22,508 nt of DNA from Bacteroidota bacterium. Lineage in GTDB: Bacteria > Bacteroidota > Bacteroidia > Chitinophagales > BACL12. Both the position numbers and the translations under genes were made by a program. The notes beneath the pieces were generated by a model. It saw only the letters and a list, made by a program, of their open reading frames with translations. It was not told where the DNA came from and ran no database searches. The stretch is from assembly GCA_016718035.1 (NCBI GenBank), contig JADKEK010000018.1:1-22508 (forward strand). Reading direction: 5' to 3'. Positions 1 through 8,155 of this stretch are shown here, piece by piece (positions within the stretch are counted from its first letter, which is position 1; the number at the start of each line of letters is the position of its first letter).

Positions 1-1
1 A

Positions 2-490
2 GTAGCAACTATCAACGCACCTAACATGCGCTATCAACTAACATCTCCGGCCGGATGGTATTTTTTTCAATCACCGTATGAAACAGGGCGAATTAGTCTG
101 CTCATCCCGAATGGGGAAACTAAAGAAACCAGCAAACGATTTATTTATGCACTTGATGTTCCATATGAGCCCGATTATGAAACAGTGGAGCAAGTATTGC
201 AAGGTGACCTCCATGGCAGTAATACGGCAGCTTCAGATGTTCATGTTTTGCGCGATTCAACAATCACACTAAGCAGTGGAGAAATAGCGCGAATAATTTA
301 TTTTTCAGCTTTTGAAATGAAGGACGATACCAACTGGCAAGCCAATGCATATATCGGAAATGGAACGGGCTGCTTGAAAATTAGTTTAGCTACAGACAAT
401 GCAATTGCTTTTACCAAGAATATTCCTGATTTTGAATTTGTGGTGAATTCATATGTTTTCTTGGAATCGTGGGGTTGGAAAAAGGAATAA
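2..490 (+). CDS. Hypothetical protein, probably 5'-truncated by the window edge
   Basis: The reading frame is open from base 2 to the TAA at 488-490. The first ATG is at 26, but codons before it are also open, so the true start may lie outside the window. The visible protein of about 154 residues is acidic and mixed alpha/beta, with no signal peptide, membrane segment or metal motif. It begins around MRYQLTSPAGWYFF and ends FLESWGWKKE. I do not recognise the family. It is separated by about 150 bases from the Cys-rich gene downstream and need not belong to the metal cluster. Codon use matches the neighbouring plus-strand genes, which supports real coding. Confidence 0.6.
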   Translation, partial: VATINAPNMRYQLTSPAGWYFFQSPYETGRISLLIPNGETKETSKRFIYALDVPYEPDYETVEQVLQGDLHGSNTAASDVHVLRDSTITLSSGEIARIIYFSAFEMKDDTNWQANAYIGNGTGCLKISLATDNAIAFTKNIPDFEFVVNSYVFLESWGWKKE

Positions 491-497
491 TCCTACA

Positions 498-602
498 TTA
501 ACCCACAAGAGCCTTAACAACATCCCGGTCCCAAAAATGACAATTCACTGACATGCCCTCCAAAACTAACTCCAGCTTGGCTTCACGAAAGTTTTTCAGC
601 GA
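498..602 (-). pseudogene. Minus-strand coding-like remnant (34 codons)
   Basis: On the minus strand a frame runs from 602 to a TAA at 498-500 and reads SLKNFREAKLELVLEGMSV, then NCHFWDRDVVKALVG. The composition and codon choice look like a real protein C-terminus, but a TAG lies immediately upstream (603-605) and there is no convincing start. It could be the remnant of a gene displaced by rearrangement, or chance. No family is recognised. Confidence 0.25.
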
Positions 603-672
603 CTAAACCACCGAAATTGCTCAAGCTAATTGAAGCATTTATGCTTTACAAGCGTTTTTTCAAAATTTATAT

Positions 673-680
673 TATTTTTG
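673..680 (+). promoter_or_regulatory. Candidate -7 element (TATTTTTG)
   Basis: TATTTTTG is an exact match to the Bacteroidetes -7 consensus TAnnTTTG. It lies 8 bases before the ATG at 689. No good -33 TTTG is seen at the usual spacing. If used, transcription would start almost at the ATG, giving a nearly leaderless message. Confidence 0.25.
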
Positions 681-688
681 TAGTAGTT

Positions 689-1116
689 ATGTCAGCAGCA
701 GTAAACATAGGAATTAAAGGAACAGCAATCGTAATCCTATTTGGGATGTTGCAAAGCTATGCCTGTTCTGCCTTGTGTACATTTAATCTTTATAGCTGTT
801 GCAATACTGTAGATGAAGTTCATAGTTGTTGCAGCAATGAACTTACTCCTGTTGCATCAAAAAGCAACCCAAGTGGCGACTGTCAAGACAAGCATTTAGA
901 GTTTTCACTTTCCACAGGGCAATTTTTTTCTATTGCTATAACTGATATAGCAAAGGTGTTTTCATCTGAATCTGACTTAAATAAATGGTTGCAAACCCAA
1001 TTGCAGATGGACTTTTTGACGCTAAAACTGAATTTGACGGTCAAATTTACACCGGTTATAGCCCCCCTCCTGCAAAAGAGGGAATTCCAGTGCTGATTTC
1101 CAGCATGCTCATCTGA
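689..1116 (+). CDS. Small Cys/His-rich exported protein (frameshifted), copper-cluster associated type
   Basis: The protein starts MSAAVNIGIKGTAIVILF (an earlier ATG at 641 is possible). It has one hydrophobic N-terminal segment followed by Cys-rich stretches (YSCC, HSCC, DCQDKH) and the sequence HLEFSLSTGQF. As written, the frame closes at 1096. Adding one T to the T-run at 1013-1017 restores a tail YTGYSPPPAKEG ending ISSMLI and a stop at 1114-1116. The combination of paired Cys, a Cys/His stretch and a C-terminal poly-Pro tail resembles small secreted proteins I know from Bacteroidetes metal-resistance loci. That family link is from memory and inference. It precedes the secreted thioredoxin-like/oxidase cluster by about 100 bases and may be co-regulated with it. 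A role in metal binding is plausible but unproven. Confidence 0.6.
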
Positions 1117-1222
1117 TTTTAATTCTCCTTTTTTTAACTCACAGGTGTCCCTGATGGGATTTTCATTATTATTTAACTATTTTAAAAATTAAGTTTTTAC
1201 TCAAATTTAATTCTAATTTATT

Positions 1223-2008
1223 ATGAAAAATTTACTCTTACTTACAGTTATTATTGCCTCATTTATTATGGTAGGCAACGCGCAAACGGCCATGCAAATT
1301 CAAGGCCTAGATTGCTATGGCAATTCAGTTGATATGTTTGCTGATCTCGATGCAGGAAAGGCTATTATTCTGCATTTCTTTATGCCTGATTGTGGCTCAT
1401 GCCCGCCACCTGCTAAGAAAATTCAAACAATGGCAGATGATATTTTGATAAACTATCCCGGAATGATAAAAGCATATGCCTTTCCGTTTCAAAATTCAAC
1501 TGATTGCGATTATTCTATTTCTTGGGTGGAGGATAATTTATTGCCATTATATGCGCCAATGGATAGCGGTGCAACCCCGGTTGCATATTATGGCGGCTTT
1601 GGAATGCCCACTGTTGTTTTATTAGGAGGAACCGACCATAGAATTATGTTCTCTACACAAAGTTTTGTTAATAGTGACACTACTGAAATGGCCGATTCTA
1701 TACTTGCTCTATTCGGAGAGAAAACAAGTGTCATAAATATTCCTTCAATAATTGCAGATTTAAATTTGTTGCCTAACCCGGCAAATAATCAACTTGAAGT
1801 TAAAGCTAATTTATTGGAAAATGGAGCAATAAAAATGGAGCTGATTAATATTACCGGGAAAGTAATTTTGGTTAACGAAATTAAATATGTACCGACGGGC
1901 GAATTTGTAGAGCGTATTGATACAAATCCTTTCGAAAGCGGCTTGTATATGCTGCGATTTACAGCAGGCACAACAACAATATCTAAGCAAATTGTAATAT
2001 CCCATTAA
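1223..2008 (+). CDS. Secreted thioredoxin-like protein with T9SS sorting tail
   Basis: This is a 261-residue exported protein. It has a signal peptide (residues 1 to about 20, ending VGNAQ) and a thioredoxin-like domain at about 25-165 with a CGSC redox site (Cys57, Cys60) in the context HFFMPDCGSCPPP. A likely cis-proline is Pro129 in FGMPT. The C-terminal tail from about residue 175 contains LLPNPANNQ and ends in a GLYML...KQIVISH pattern, typical of type A T9SS sorting domains. The expected location is the cell surface or medium, where it could shuffle disulfides or reduce metals or cysteine-rich partners. It is the first gene of a compact series: the next ATG follows its stop by one base. 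The redox function is established for the fold; the substrate is unknown. Confidence 0.85.
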   Translation: MKNLLLLTVIIASFIMVGNAQTAMQIQGLDCYGNSVDMFADLDAGKAIILHFFMPDCGSCPPPAKKIQTMADDILINYPGMIKAYAFPFQNSTDCDYSISWVEDNLLPLYAPMDSGATPVAYYGGFGMPTVVLLGGTDHRIMFSTQSFVNSDTTEMADSILALFGEKTSVINIPSIIADLNLLPNPANNQLEVKANLLENGAIKMELINITGKVILVNEIKYVPTGEFVERIDTNPFESGLYMLRFTAGTTTISKQIVISH

Positions 2009-2009
2009 A

Positions 2010-2705
2010 ATGAAATTCATAAGATTAGAAATAAGTATGGTGGTAACTGCTATTATGATAGCAGTTACTAACATTTTGCCTGCGCAAAATTATTCTATTA
2101 CACCGGATGATACTATTATCGGTTGGGTTCCATATAATGATATTTATCATTTTAATTTTTTGCAAAATAATTTAACTACCGGTTCTCTAATCTTTAGTTA
2201 TGAAAAAGTGGATGTTGTTTATCCAATAGGTTGGACTGCAAATTTATGTGACAATGGAACTTGTTTTGAAGGGTTTCCTAACAGCGGCACTATGGATACT
2301 GTATTTAATGGAGATGTTGGATTAATGTCGGTTGGCATTAATCCTGGAGTTATTCCGGGATCTTCATTAGTTCAATATGCTATTTGGGAAGTATCTACAC
2401 CGGAAATAGTTGACACACTCACTTGGATCGTAACTGCAGGCGAACCTACAATTATTAACGAAATTTCATCAATTTTTGATTTTATTTTCAATCCGCAAAT
2501 CCATAGCCTACTTATTTCATCTAACATAAATGATGGCTTTGAATACTTCGTATGCGACTTAACAGGACGTGCATTAATTAAAGGAAAATCCTTTCAATCG
2601 GAAGTGTCAATTGATGTAGCTTCATTTAAAACAGGAATATATTTCATTTATATTCTAAAGTGGCAAACAATTGTAAAAGGGAAACAATTATTTATAAATA
2701 ATTAA
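2010..2705 (+). CDS. Secreted beta-sandwich-like protein with T9SS-like tail, unknown family
   Basis: The ATG at 2010 lies right after the upstream stop; an internal ATG at 2037 would give a shorter signal peptide. The signal sequence ends around ILPAQ (residue 26). The central part (about 40-145) is beta-rich, with a single close cysteine pair, Cys80 and Cys85, in NLCDNGTCFEG. Residues from about 155 (IFNPQIHSLLI) to the end (GIYFIYI...KQLFINN) resemble a T9SS sorting tail. I do not recognise a catalytic motif. Its place between a thioredoxin-like protein and a multicopper oxidase, with gaps of 1 and 5 bases, strongly suggests co-transcription. The Cys pair could be a target of the upstream CGSC protein or a metal site; both are inference. 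Confidence 0.75.
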   Translation: MKFIRLEISMVVTAIMIAVTNILPAQNYSITPDDTIIGWVPYNDIYHFNFLQNNLTTGSLIFSYEKVDVVYPIGWTANLCDNGTCFEGFPNSGTMDTVFNGDVGLMSVGINPGVIPGSSLVQYAIWEVSTPEIVDTLTWIVTAGEPTIINEISSIFDFIFNPQIHSLLISSNINDGFEYFVCDLTGRALIKGKSFQSEVSIDVASFKTGIYFIYILKWQTIVKGKQLFINN

Positions 2706-2710
2706 TTATA

Positions 2711-4429
2711 ATGAAAAAGCAATTTTTAATCGCAAACTTTTTTTTATGCATGGCTGTTTATGCTTGCTCTCAAAATCCACTTACCATTCCACCGGCAATT
2801 ACCGGAACGGCATTCAACTTAAATGTTCAAAATGGAACGACACAGTTTTTTGATGGCATTAATACGCCAACATATGGCATAAATGGAGATATTTTAGGTC
2901 CCACTATTATTGTTAACAAGTGGGATTGGGTTACATTAAACGTTACAAATAGTTTAACCGGTACCGGCAATTCTACAACTATGCATTGGCATGGATTACA
3001 TGTGCCGGCTATGGCAGATGGCGGCCCGCATCAAATTATTGAACAAGGTGCAACTTGGAGTCCGCAATTTCAAATATTAAATAATGCAAGTACTTTCTGG
3101 TATCATCCGCATGGTTTAGGTAAAACAGATTTACAAGTTGCAAGAGGGCTTGCAGGATTTTTTATTATAAAGGATAGTGCAGAAGCTGCAATTAACCTCC
3201 CACGAAGTTATGGTATTGATGATTTTCCAATTGTTGTTCAAACTAAAGCATTCGATATTTTATACCAAGTTGCAATTGCTACGCAAGATGATACACTTGT
3301 TTGTGTAAATGCCACAGTTGACCCATTTCTAAATGCACCGGCTCAAGTGGTGCGTTTGCGATTACTAAACGGGTCTTCAATGAGAGTATATAATTTTGGA
3401 TTTACGAATGACAAAGAATTTAATTTAATTGGCACTGATGGCGGATTATTAAATAATTCGCTGCCCATGAATAGATTGTTGTTAGCACCGGGCGAGCGAG
3501 GTGAAATTTTGTTGGACTTGCAAGGCATGGAAGGACAAACTATTTATTTAATGAGTAACAGCTCGGAAATGGTAAATGGTATTTATGGCGCGGCAACAGT
3601 TACAGGAATGATGGGTGGTGAAATACCCGATTATAATTTGAATCCATTAAATGGAGCAGATTTTGAAATTTTACAAATAAATGTAGTAGCCCAAACGGCT
3701 GACCCTGTTTTAACAATTCCCGATGTATTAGTTGCAAATGAACCTTTAATAACATACGATAATACCAGAACATTTAATTTGCAACCTGATGTGATGATGG
3801 ACCCTGAAGGTCAAGTGATGGGCCCTTTTAATATAAATGGCGAGCACTTTGACATGGAGGTAATAAACGAAACTCTTTATATTAATGATGTTGAAAAATG
3901 GAGAATACAAAACAATACCGGTATTGCGCATCCTTTTCATATTCATGATATTCAATTTAATATCGACAATATAAATGGTGGGCCGGTACCATTGCATTTG
4001 CAAGGATTAAAAGATGTTGTATTAGTTATGCCAATGAGTTATGTTGAGGTAATTGCAAAGTTTGAAGACTTTGCAGACGATGAAGTTCCATATATGTACC
4101 ATTGTCATATGCTGCATCATGAAGATGACGGCATGATGGGGAGTTTTCTTGTTGTAGATACAACTAAAAATAGCATTCAATCGCAGTTATTTTCTAACTG
4201 GATCATTTATCCCAATCCGGTTATAGATTTTATTACAGTCCAAACAATTACTATGGAATCTAATGCTGAGTATAAAATATTCAACGACATAGGTGAAAAA
4301 GTAATTTCTTCCCAAAAAAATAATACAAATAATATAGAAATAAATGTGAGCCAATTGCCTGCCGGTGCCTATCTAATACAACTTAAATCTAGTGGCAATC
4401 AACTGACTAAATATTTTGTGAAATTATAA
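2711..4429 (+). CDS. Multicopper oxidase (CueO/laccase-like) with T9SS sorting tail
   Basis: This 572-residue protein has a signal peptide (about 1-20) and all four copper-ligand motifs of the family: HWHG at 92-95, HPHG at 132-135, HPFHIHD at 407-413 and HCHMLHHEDDGMM from 464. In the last motif Cys465, His470 and Met475 match the type 1 copper ligands with CueO-like spacing (Cys, +5 His, +10 Met). The enzyme should oxidise a substrate, possibly Cu(I) or phenolics, with four-electron reduction of oxygen to water. A Met/acid-rich segment (about 355-375, VMMDPEGQVMG) may contribute to metal handling. The last ~80 residues (IIYPNPVIDF ... GAYLIQLKSS ... FVKL) are a T9SS sorting tail, so it is probably surface-attached or secreted rather than free in the periplasm. 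It is tightly linked to its upstream neighbours (5-base gap). Cuprous oxidase is the likely role given the Cu-efflux operon downstream. Confidence 0.93.
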   Translation: MKKQFLIANFFLCMAVYACSQNPLTIPPAITGTAFNLNVQNGTTQFFDGINTPTYGINGDILGPTIIVNKWDWVTLNVTNSLTGTGNSTTMHWHGLHVPAMADGGPHQIIEQGATWSPQFQILNNASTFWYHPHGLGKTDLQVARGLAGFFIIKDSAEAAINLPRSYGIDDFPIVVQTKAFDILYQVAIATQDDTLVCVNATVDPFLNAPAQVVRLRLLNGSSMRVYNFGFTNDKEFNLIGTDGGLLNNSLPMNRLLLAPGERGEILLDLQGMEGQTIYLMSNSSEMVNGIYGAATVTGMMGGEIPDYNLNPLNGADFEILQINVVAQTADPVLTIPDVLVANEPLITYDNTRTFNLQPDVMMDPEGQVMGPFNINGEHFDMEVINETLYINDVEKWRIQNNTGIAHPFHIHDIQFNIDNINGGPVPLHLQGLKDVVLVMPMSYVEVIAKFEDFADDEVPYMYHCHMLHHEDDGMMGSFLVVDTTKNSIQSQLFSNWIIYPNPVIDFITVQTITMESNAEYKIFNDIGEKVISSQKNNTNNIEINVSQLPAGAYLIQLKSSGNQLTKYFVKL

Positions 4430-4490
4430 ATAACAATCATTGAAATAATAAATTTAAGGTATATTAATTAATCTAATTAAACTTACAATT

Positions 4491-5345
4491 ATGAGGACAA
4501 CATTGTGTAATTTACTAATAATGCTCCTAGGTGCTATGCCATCTGGGTTGTTAGCGCAATGTCCCGTTGAACAAATGGATTTAAAAATCGAGGTTGGTAC
4601 TGACGATTATGGGTACGAAGGGTATTGGCAATTAGTTCCAGCCGGAAACTCCTGCGGTGTGGCAACAATTTGGGAAGGTGGCAACGATGTTCAGGTTGGC
4701 TGCTCAGGTGGCGGTGACCAAGATGCTACTACCGTATTTGGATATGGCGATAATATCACTATAAGTGAAAATATCGGCTGTATTGATAATGGGTCTTACG
4801 ATATTAAATATGTTGATGATTATGGTGATGGTGGAATGACTTTCTCCGTTATTCTTGACGATATTTATGAAGTTTATAATTTTTCAGGTACGGGAGCAGG
4901 TAATACTTTTAATTTTGAAGTTGCAAGCCCTCTAGAATATGATGCAGGAGTTGTTGCTGTAATTGTAAACCCTTATAATAACCCTGGAGACGTAATTATT
5001 AAAGGTGCCGTTTTTAACTATGGTGCAACTATTATTAATACACTTGAAGTAGCTTATTCCATAGATGGAGGTCCGGAAACAGTTTCAACAATTACCGGTT
5101 TAAATGTATTGCCATTTACTGCAACTGATTTTGTGCATCCCATTTCTTGGAATATTTTAACTAATGGAACTTATAATGTAAAATTATCTTCCGGGAAAAT
5201 TAATGGCAACGATGATTTGTTGTCAACAAATGATTTTACTTCTAAAGAAATTGTAATCGGGGACCCTATACCAAATAATATTGCCGATTATTTAATTTTT
5301 GTAGAAGAGTATGAAATAATAGGCGAAGCTTTGACGATGAAATAA
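4491..5345 (+). CDS. N-terminal part of a secreted propeller-type protein (frameshifted)
   Basis: These 284 residues start with a signal peptide (about 1-22, ending GLLAQ) and a beta-rich region with DDYGYEGYWQL and DDYGDGGMTF segments. An Ig/CARDB-like segment (about 150-255, VNPYNNPGDVIIKGAVFNYG) follows. The frame closes at 5345, but adding one T to the TTT at 5330-5332 continues it as GEAFDDEINNPTDLDF and onward through the ORF ending at 6559, giving one protein of about 690 residues. The original gene is therefore 4491-6559. The N-terminal region looks like an adhesion or presentation module. It begins 61 bases after the multicopper oxidase and probably belongs to the same operon. Confidence 0.75.
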   Translation: MRTTLCNLLIMLLGAMPSGLLAQCPVEQMDLKIEVGTDDYGYEGYWQLVPAGNSCGVATIWEGGNDVQVGCSGGGDQDATTVFGYGDNITISENIGCIDNGSYDIKYVDDYGDGGMTFSVILDDIYEVYNFSGTGAGNTFNFEVASPLEYDAGVVAVIVNPYNNPGDVIIKGAVFNYGATIINTLEVAYSIDGGPETVSTITGLNVLPFTATDFVHPISWNILTNGTYNVKLSSGKINGNDDLLSTNDFTSKEIVIGDPIPNNIADYLIFVEEYEIIGEALTMK

Positions 5346-5509
5346 ATAATCCAACGGATCTTGATTTTCATCCAATTTTAACTCAAAAACAAGTTTGGAT
5401 TACTAACAAAGGAACAGAAGGTTCCGGGGGATCGACAGTCACTTTTTGGAACGCCGGGCTTCCAAGCCAAACATCTGAATTAAAAAAGGATGGCAATGCA
5501 TGGCATTTT

Positions 5510-6559
5510 ATGAGTTTGCCAACCGCAATTGCATTTAGTGAGAATACTAATTTTGCAACAGCTCCCGGAGTTAAAGATGCAAATCATAGTGGAGGAACAT
5601 TTACAGGCCCAACATTATGGTCTAGTGATATGGATATTTATGCAGAACCTTCCGGTGGTAATGGAAGTCACCTGGATATGCTACACCAAAGCCCATTCTC
5701 AATGGGAATTGCTGCATGGAAAGACAATGCATTTTTTGTGTTTTGTGACTATCACGGATATATACACATGTATGATTTTCAAGAAGATCATGGTCCGGGT
5801 AATGATGACCATTCAGATGGTAAAGTTTGGGAATATATCGATTTCGATGTAAATATGATTAACGATGATTTGCCGTCACATTTAGTATATGATAAGAGCT
5901 CCAATTTTCTGTATGTTATCGACGCCGGAAATGGAAGAATAATTAGAATGAACCCGGAATCAGGAAATGTAACCGGCACTTTTTCACATCCAAACGAACC
6001 ATTAGCTGAAGCTGATGAAATAGAAAATACAGATTGGGTTGAAATTGTTAATACCGGATTAATTGAGCCAGTTGGAATTGATGTGATTGATAATTACATG
6101 CTTGTTGGTGATCACGCTACAGGGGAAATTATAATTTATGACATCTCAACAGTACCGGCAGTTGAATTAAAACGATTGCAAACAGGTAGAACTGGTCTGA
6201 TGGGAATCAAAATCGGACCTGATGGTCTTATTTGGTTTGTAGATCAGGATGAGGATGAATTGGTCAGGGTGAATATTACAAATACAGTTGCAATTCCCAA
6301 CCATGATTTGCAAAATAGTTTTTCAGTATTTCCAAACCCATCAAATGGAATAATCCATGTCAATTTTGAAACCCAATATCAAAATATAAATGTGACTGCA
6401 ACCGTATTAAATCAATTGGGTGAAATTATTTATACCCAAAGCGGAATTACAGGCCGTCAAATGCAAATTGATATTTCAAGATACTCCGCAGGTGCATATA
6501 CATTAAAATTAGAAACTGAAAGTGGTTTTGCTTCAAAGAAAATTATTGTAGTGAAATAG
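5510..6559 (+). CDS. C-terminal part of the secreted protein: NHL-like beta-propeller plus T9SS tail
   Basis: This is the continuation of the preceding ORF. The frame is open from about 5333, before the first ATG at 5510, with QKQVWITNKGTEGSGG and similar propeller-like sequence upstream. The segment has repeated strand motifs such as NFLYVIDAGNGRIIR, YMLVGDHATGEIIIYD and GLIWFVDQDEDELVRV, as in NHL/SMP-30-like propellers. It also has many His/Asp pairs (SHLDMLHQS, DYHGYIHMYD, DHGPGNDDHSDG) that could bind metal or calcium. From about residue 270 (FSVFPNPSNGIIHV) to the C-terminus (GAYTLKLE...KKIIVVK) it is a T9SS sorting tail. A strong hairpin terminator follows 20 bases after the stop. The substrate is unknown; enzymatic or binding roles are equally possible. 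Confidence 0.78.
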   Translation: MSLPTAIAFSENTNFATAPGVKDANHSGGTFTGPTLWSSDMDIYAEPSGGNGSHLDMLHQSPFSMGIAAWKDNAFFVFCDYHGYIHMYDFQEDHGPGNDDHSDGKVWEYIDFDVNMINDDLPSHLVYDKSSNFLYVIDAGNGRIIRMNPESGNVTGTFSHPNEPLAEADEIENTDWVEIVNTGLIEPVGIDVIDNYMLVGDHATGEIIIYDISTVPAVELKRLQTGRTGLMGIKIGPDGLIWFVDQDEDELVRVNITNTVAIPNHDLQNSFSVFPNPSNGIIHVNFETQYQNINVTATVLNQLGEIIYTQSGITGRQMQIDISRYSAGAYTLKLETESGFASKKIIVVK

Positions 6560-6578
6560 TTTTTCATAATTGCGGAAA

Positions 6579-6604
6579 GGGGCAGTTTTTTCTGCCCCGC
6601 TTTT
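6579..6604 (+). terminator. Rho-independent-type terminator
   Basis: GGGGCAG (6579-6585), a TTTTTT loop and CTGCCCC (6592-6598) form a perfect 7-bp GC-rich stem, followed by GCTTTT. It sits just after the propeller gene and separates the secreted-protein cluster from the efflux operon. Confidence 0.8.
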
Positions 6605-6608
6605 GGAA

Positions 6609-6656
6609 ATGAAATTATATATAAAAAATATGGTTTGCGACAGGTACAAAGTGTAA
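6609..6656 (+). pseudogene. Remnant of a heavy-metal-associated (HMA)-like N-terminus
   Basis: An ATG at 6609 opens only 15 codons, MKLYIKNMVCDRYKV, before a TAA at 6654-6656. The sequence KLYIKNMVCDRC is a common N-terminus of small HMA/metal-sensing or AraC-type proteins in Bacteroidetes; here the second Cys of the CxxC is a Tyr. The following bases hold no recognisable continuation. It is read as a decayed or error-broken metal-binding gene just before the efflux operon. The family link is from recall of the motif. Confidence 0.35.
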
Positions 6657-6779
6657 TGAATAAAAAAATAATTCAATGTGCCTGTCTTGGAACAGTATTT
6701 AATTTACCAATGAGTACAGTTACTATTATTGAAGATTTATTAATGGTAGGAATATCTGCTTTCATGTTATTAATATAAA

Positions 6780-7946
6780 GTGAAAAAAATAATTCTATAT
6801 ATCTTATTCATCATTTCCTGTGCAAAATTATTTGCACAGCAGACAATTACCGAACAGCAGGTAATTGACACTATTTTGAATAACAATTATCTGCTATCAA
6901 ATGCGATGCTGAAAATAGATGCGCAACGGGCATTGCAAAAAACATCGTGGAATATTTCCGACCCGGAAATATTTGTAGAGCAAAACCCATTTGAATCATT
7001 GACATTATCTGTTGAGCAAACTTTTGATTTTCCATCTCAGTATATAAAACAAGGTCAGTTAAATAGAGAGAAAACTGCATTATCTGAAAAGGAATATGCT
7101 GTAACAAAAAGTGAATTGCTAAAAAACATCCGGCTTCTTTATTTGCAGGCGCAATATGCTTCAGCTAAACTCAATTATTTACAATTGCAGGATTCTGTAT
7201 TTAATCAAATAAAAGATGCTTCAGCAAAATCGTTTGAATCTGGAAATACAAATTATCTTGAAAAGATATTCGCAGAAACGAAGTATGGAGAGATGCATCA
7301 ACAATTTATAAATGAACAGGCTGAATTAGTAAAGCTAAAAAAACAGATCTCTATTTTAACCGCTATACAATATGACTTTGCTGTTACTGAATTGGCAAAA
7401 TTAAATGTAAAGAATGATTCAATAATGATTTTGCAAAACCCTTCTTACTTATATGCAGAGCAAAATGTAAAGGTTACACAAAAGCAATATGAAGCCGTAA
7501 AGGCGCAGGTGATGCCTGATATTTTATTAGGCTATACAGCCCCTCTGAAGGAAGATGCTGTTTACACCCCTGCTTATAAAGCAGGCATATCCATTCCGCT
7601 ATGGGTCAATGCCTACAGCGGCAATAATGCTGCGGCTAAAGCAGAAATTGCCATTGCAGAAAACAATTTGAGAATACAGGAAAGGAATTTAATACAACAA
7701 AAAACAGATGCATTGACGGCATATTATGGTAATGAACAAACGGTGCGCTATTATGAAAAAGAAGGATTGCCTAATGCAACTGAAATTACAAAAACAGCAA
7801 TGCGGCTGAAAGAGTCAGGGGAAATAGATTTTATGAATTATCTGAGAACATTAAATGATGCCTTTGAAATTCAGCTCAATTATATTGAAGCCTTGCGCAA
7901 CTATAATTCTTCTGTTATCGAAATAGACTATTTAAACGGAAACTGA
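6780..7946 (+). CDS. TolC-family outer membrane efflux protein (CusC/CzcC-like)
   Basis: This 388-residue protein uses a GTG start (in-frame TAA three codons upstream) and has a signal peptide ending at about residue 20 (KLFAQ). It contains the two-fold repeat of long amphipathic helices of outer membrane efflux proteins: about 95-200 with QAQYASAKLNYLQLQ, and about 270-385 with AKAEIAIAENNLRIQ. A beta-strand insertion between them includes AGISIPLWVNAYSG. The family forms trimeric channels that connect with an inner membrane RND pump through a periplasmic adaptor. It is at the short end for the family. Its TGA overlaps the ATG of the adaptor gene (TGATG at 7944-7948), so the two are translationally coupled. 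With the downstream adaptor, CopB and RND pump it most likely exports copper/silver or another heavy metal. Confidence 0.88.
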   Translation: MKKIILYILFIISCAKLFAQQTITEQQVIDTILNNNYLLSNAMLKIDAQRALQKTSWNISDPEIFVEQNPFESLTLSVEQTFDFPSQYIKQGQLNREKTALSEKEYAVTKSELLKNIRLLYLQAQYASAKLNYLQLQDSVFNQIKDASAKSFESGNTNYLEKIFAETKYGEMHQQFINEQAELVKLKKQISILTAIQYDFAVTELAKLNVKNDSIMILQNPSYLYAEQNVKVTQKQYEAVKAQVMPDILLGYTAPLKEDAVYTPAYKAGISIPLWVNAYSGNNAAAKAEIAIAENNLRIQERNLIQQKTDALTAYYGNEQTVRYYEKEGLPNATEITKTAMRLKESGEIDFMNYLRTLNDAFEIQLNYIEALRNYNSSVIEIDYLNGN

Positions 7947-8155
7947 TGAAAAAAATATTTTTTATACTGTTTATTTTGCCAGTGCATCTTTATGCGCACG
8001 ATGAGGAACATGGCAAAAAGACCAAACAGGAAGCAGCGCTTACATACTTTCATCTGAAAATAATCCGATAAATATGAGCACTTATCAAATATCCTGAAAT
8101 TGAGCTGGGAAAACGAAAACGGTGCTCAATTATTAATAAGCAATTATGTTACAAA
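7946..8155 (+). pseudogene. 5' end of the CusB-type adaptor gene, broken by several indels
   Basis: The ATG at 7946 overlaps the tolC-like stop and opens a signal peptide followed by a His/acid segment, LYAHDEEHGKKTKQ. The frame dies at about 8070. Adding one T after the TTT at 8048-8050 restores YFSSENNPINMSTYQ. Further one-base changes near 8093, 8113, 8134 and 8152 restore YPEIELGK, TKTVLNYLISNYVT and NRADSAKL in succession, which joins the ORF at 8156. The encoded region matches the N-terminal domain found in Bacteroidetes CusB-like adaptors. Four to five shifts in about 110 bases with good amino acid conservation point to poor local sequence quality. Confidence 0.65.

Noticed and set aside
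633..660. Hairpin AAGCAT-TT-ATGCTT followed by a T-run at 655-660
   Set aside because: The T-run starts 8 bases after the stem, so it is not a canonical terminator; the stem is AT-rich and the position overlaps a possible start codon (641).
1091..1105. Hairpin TGCTG-ATTTC-CAGCA after the apparent stop of the Cys-rich gene
   Set aside because: With the frameshift corrected it falls inside the coding region, is only 5 bp long and lacks a T-run.
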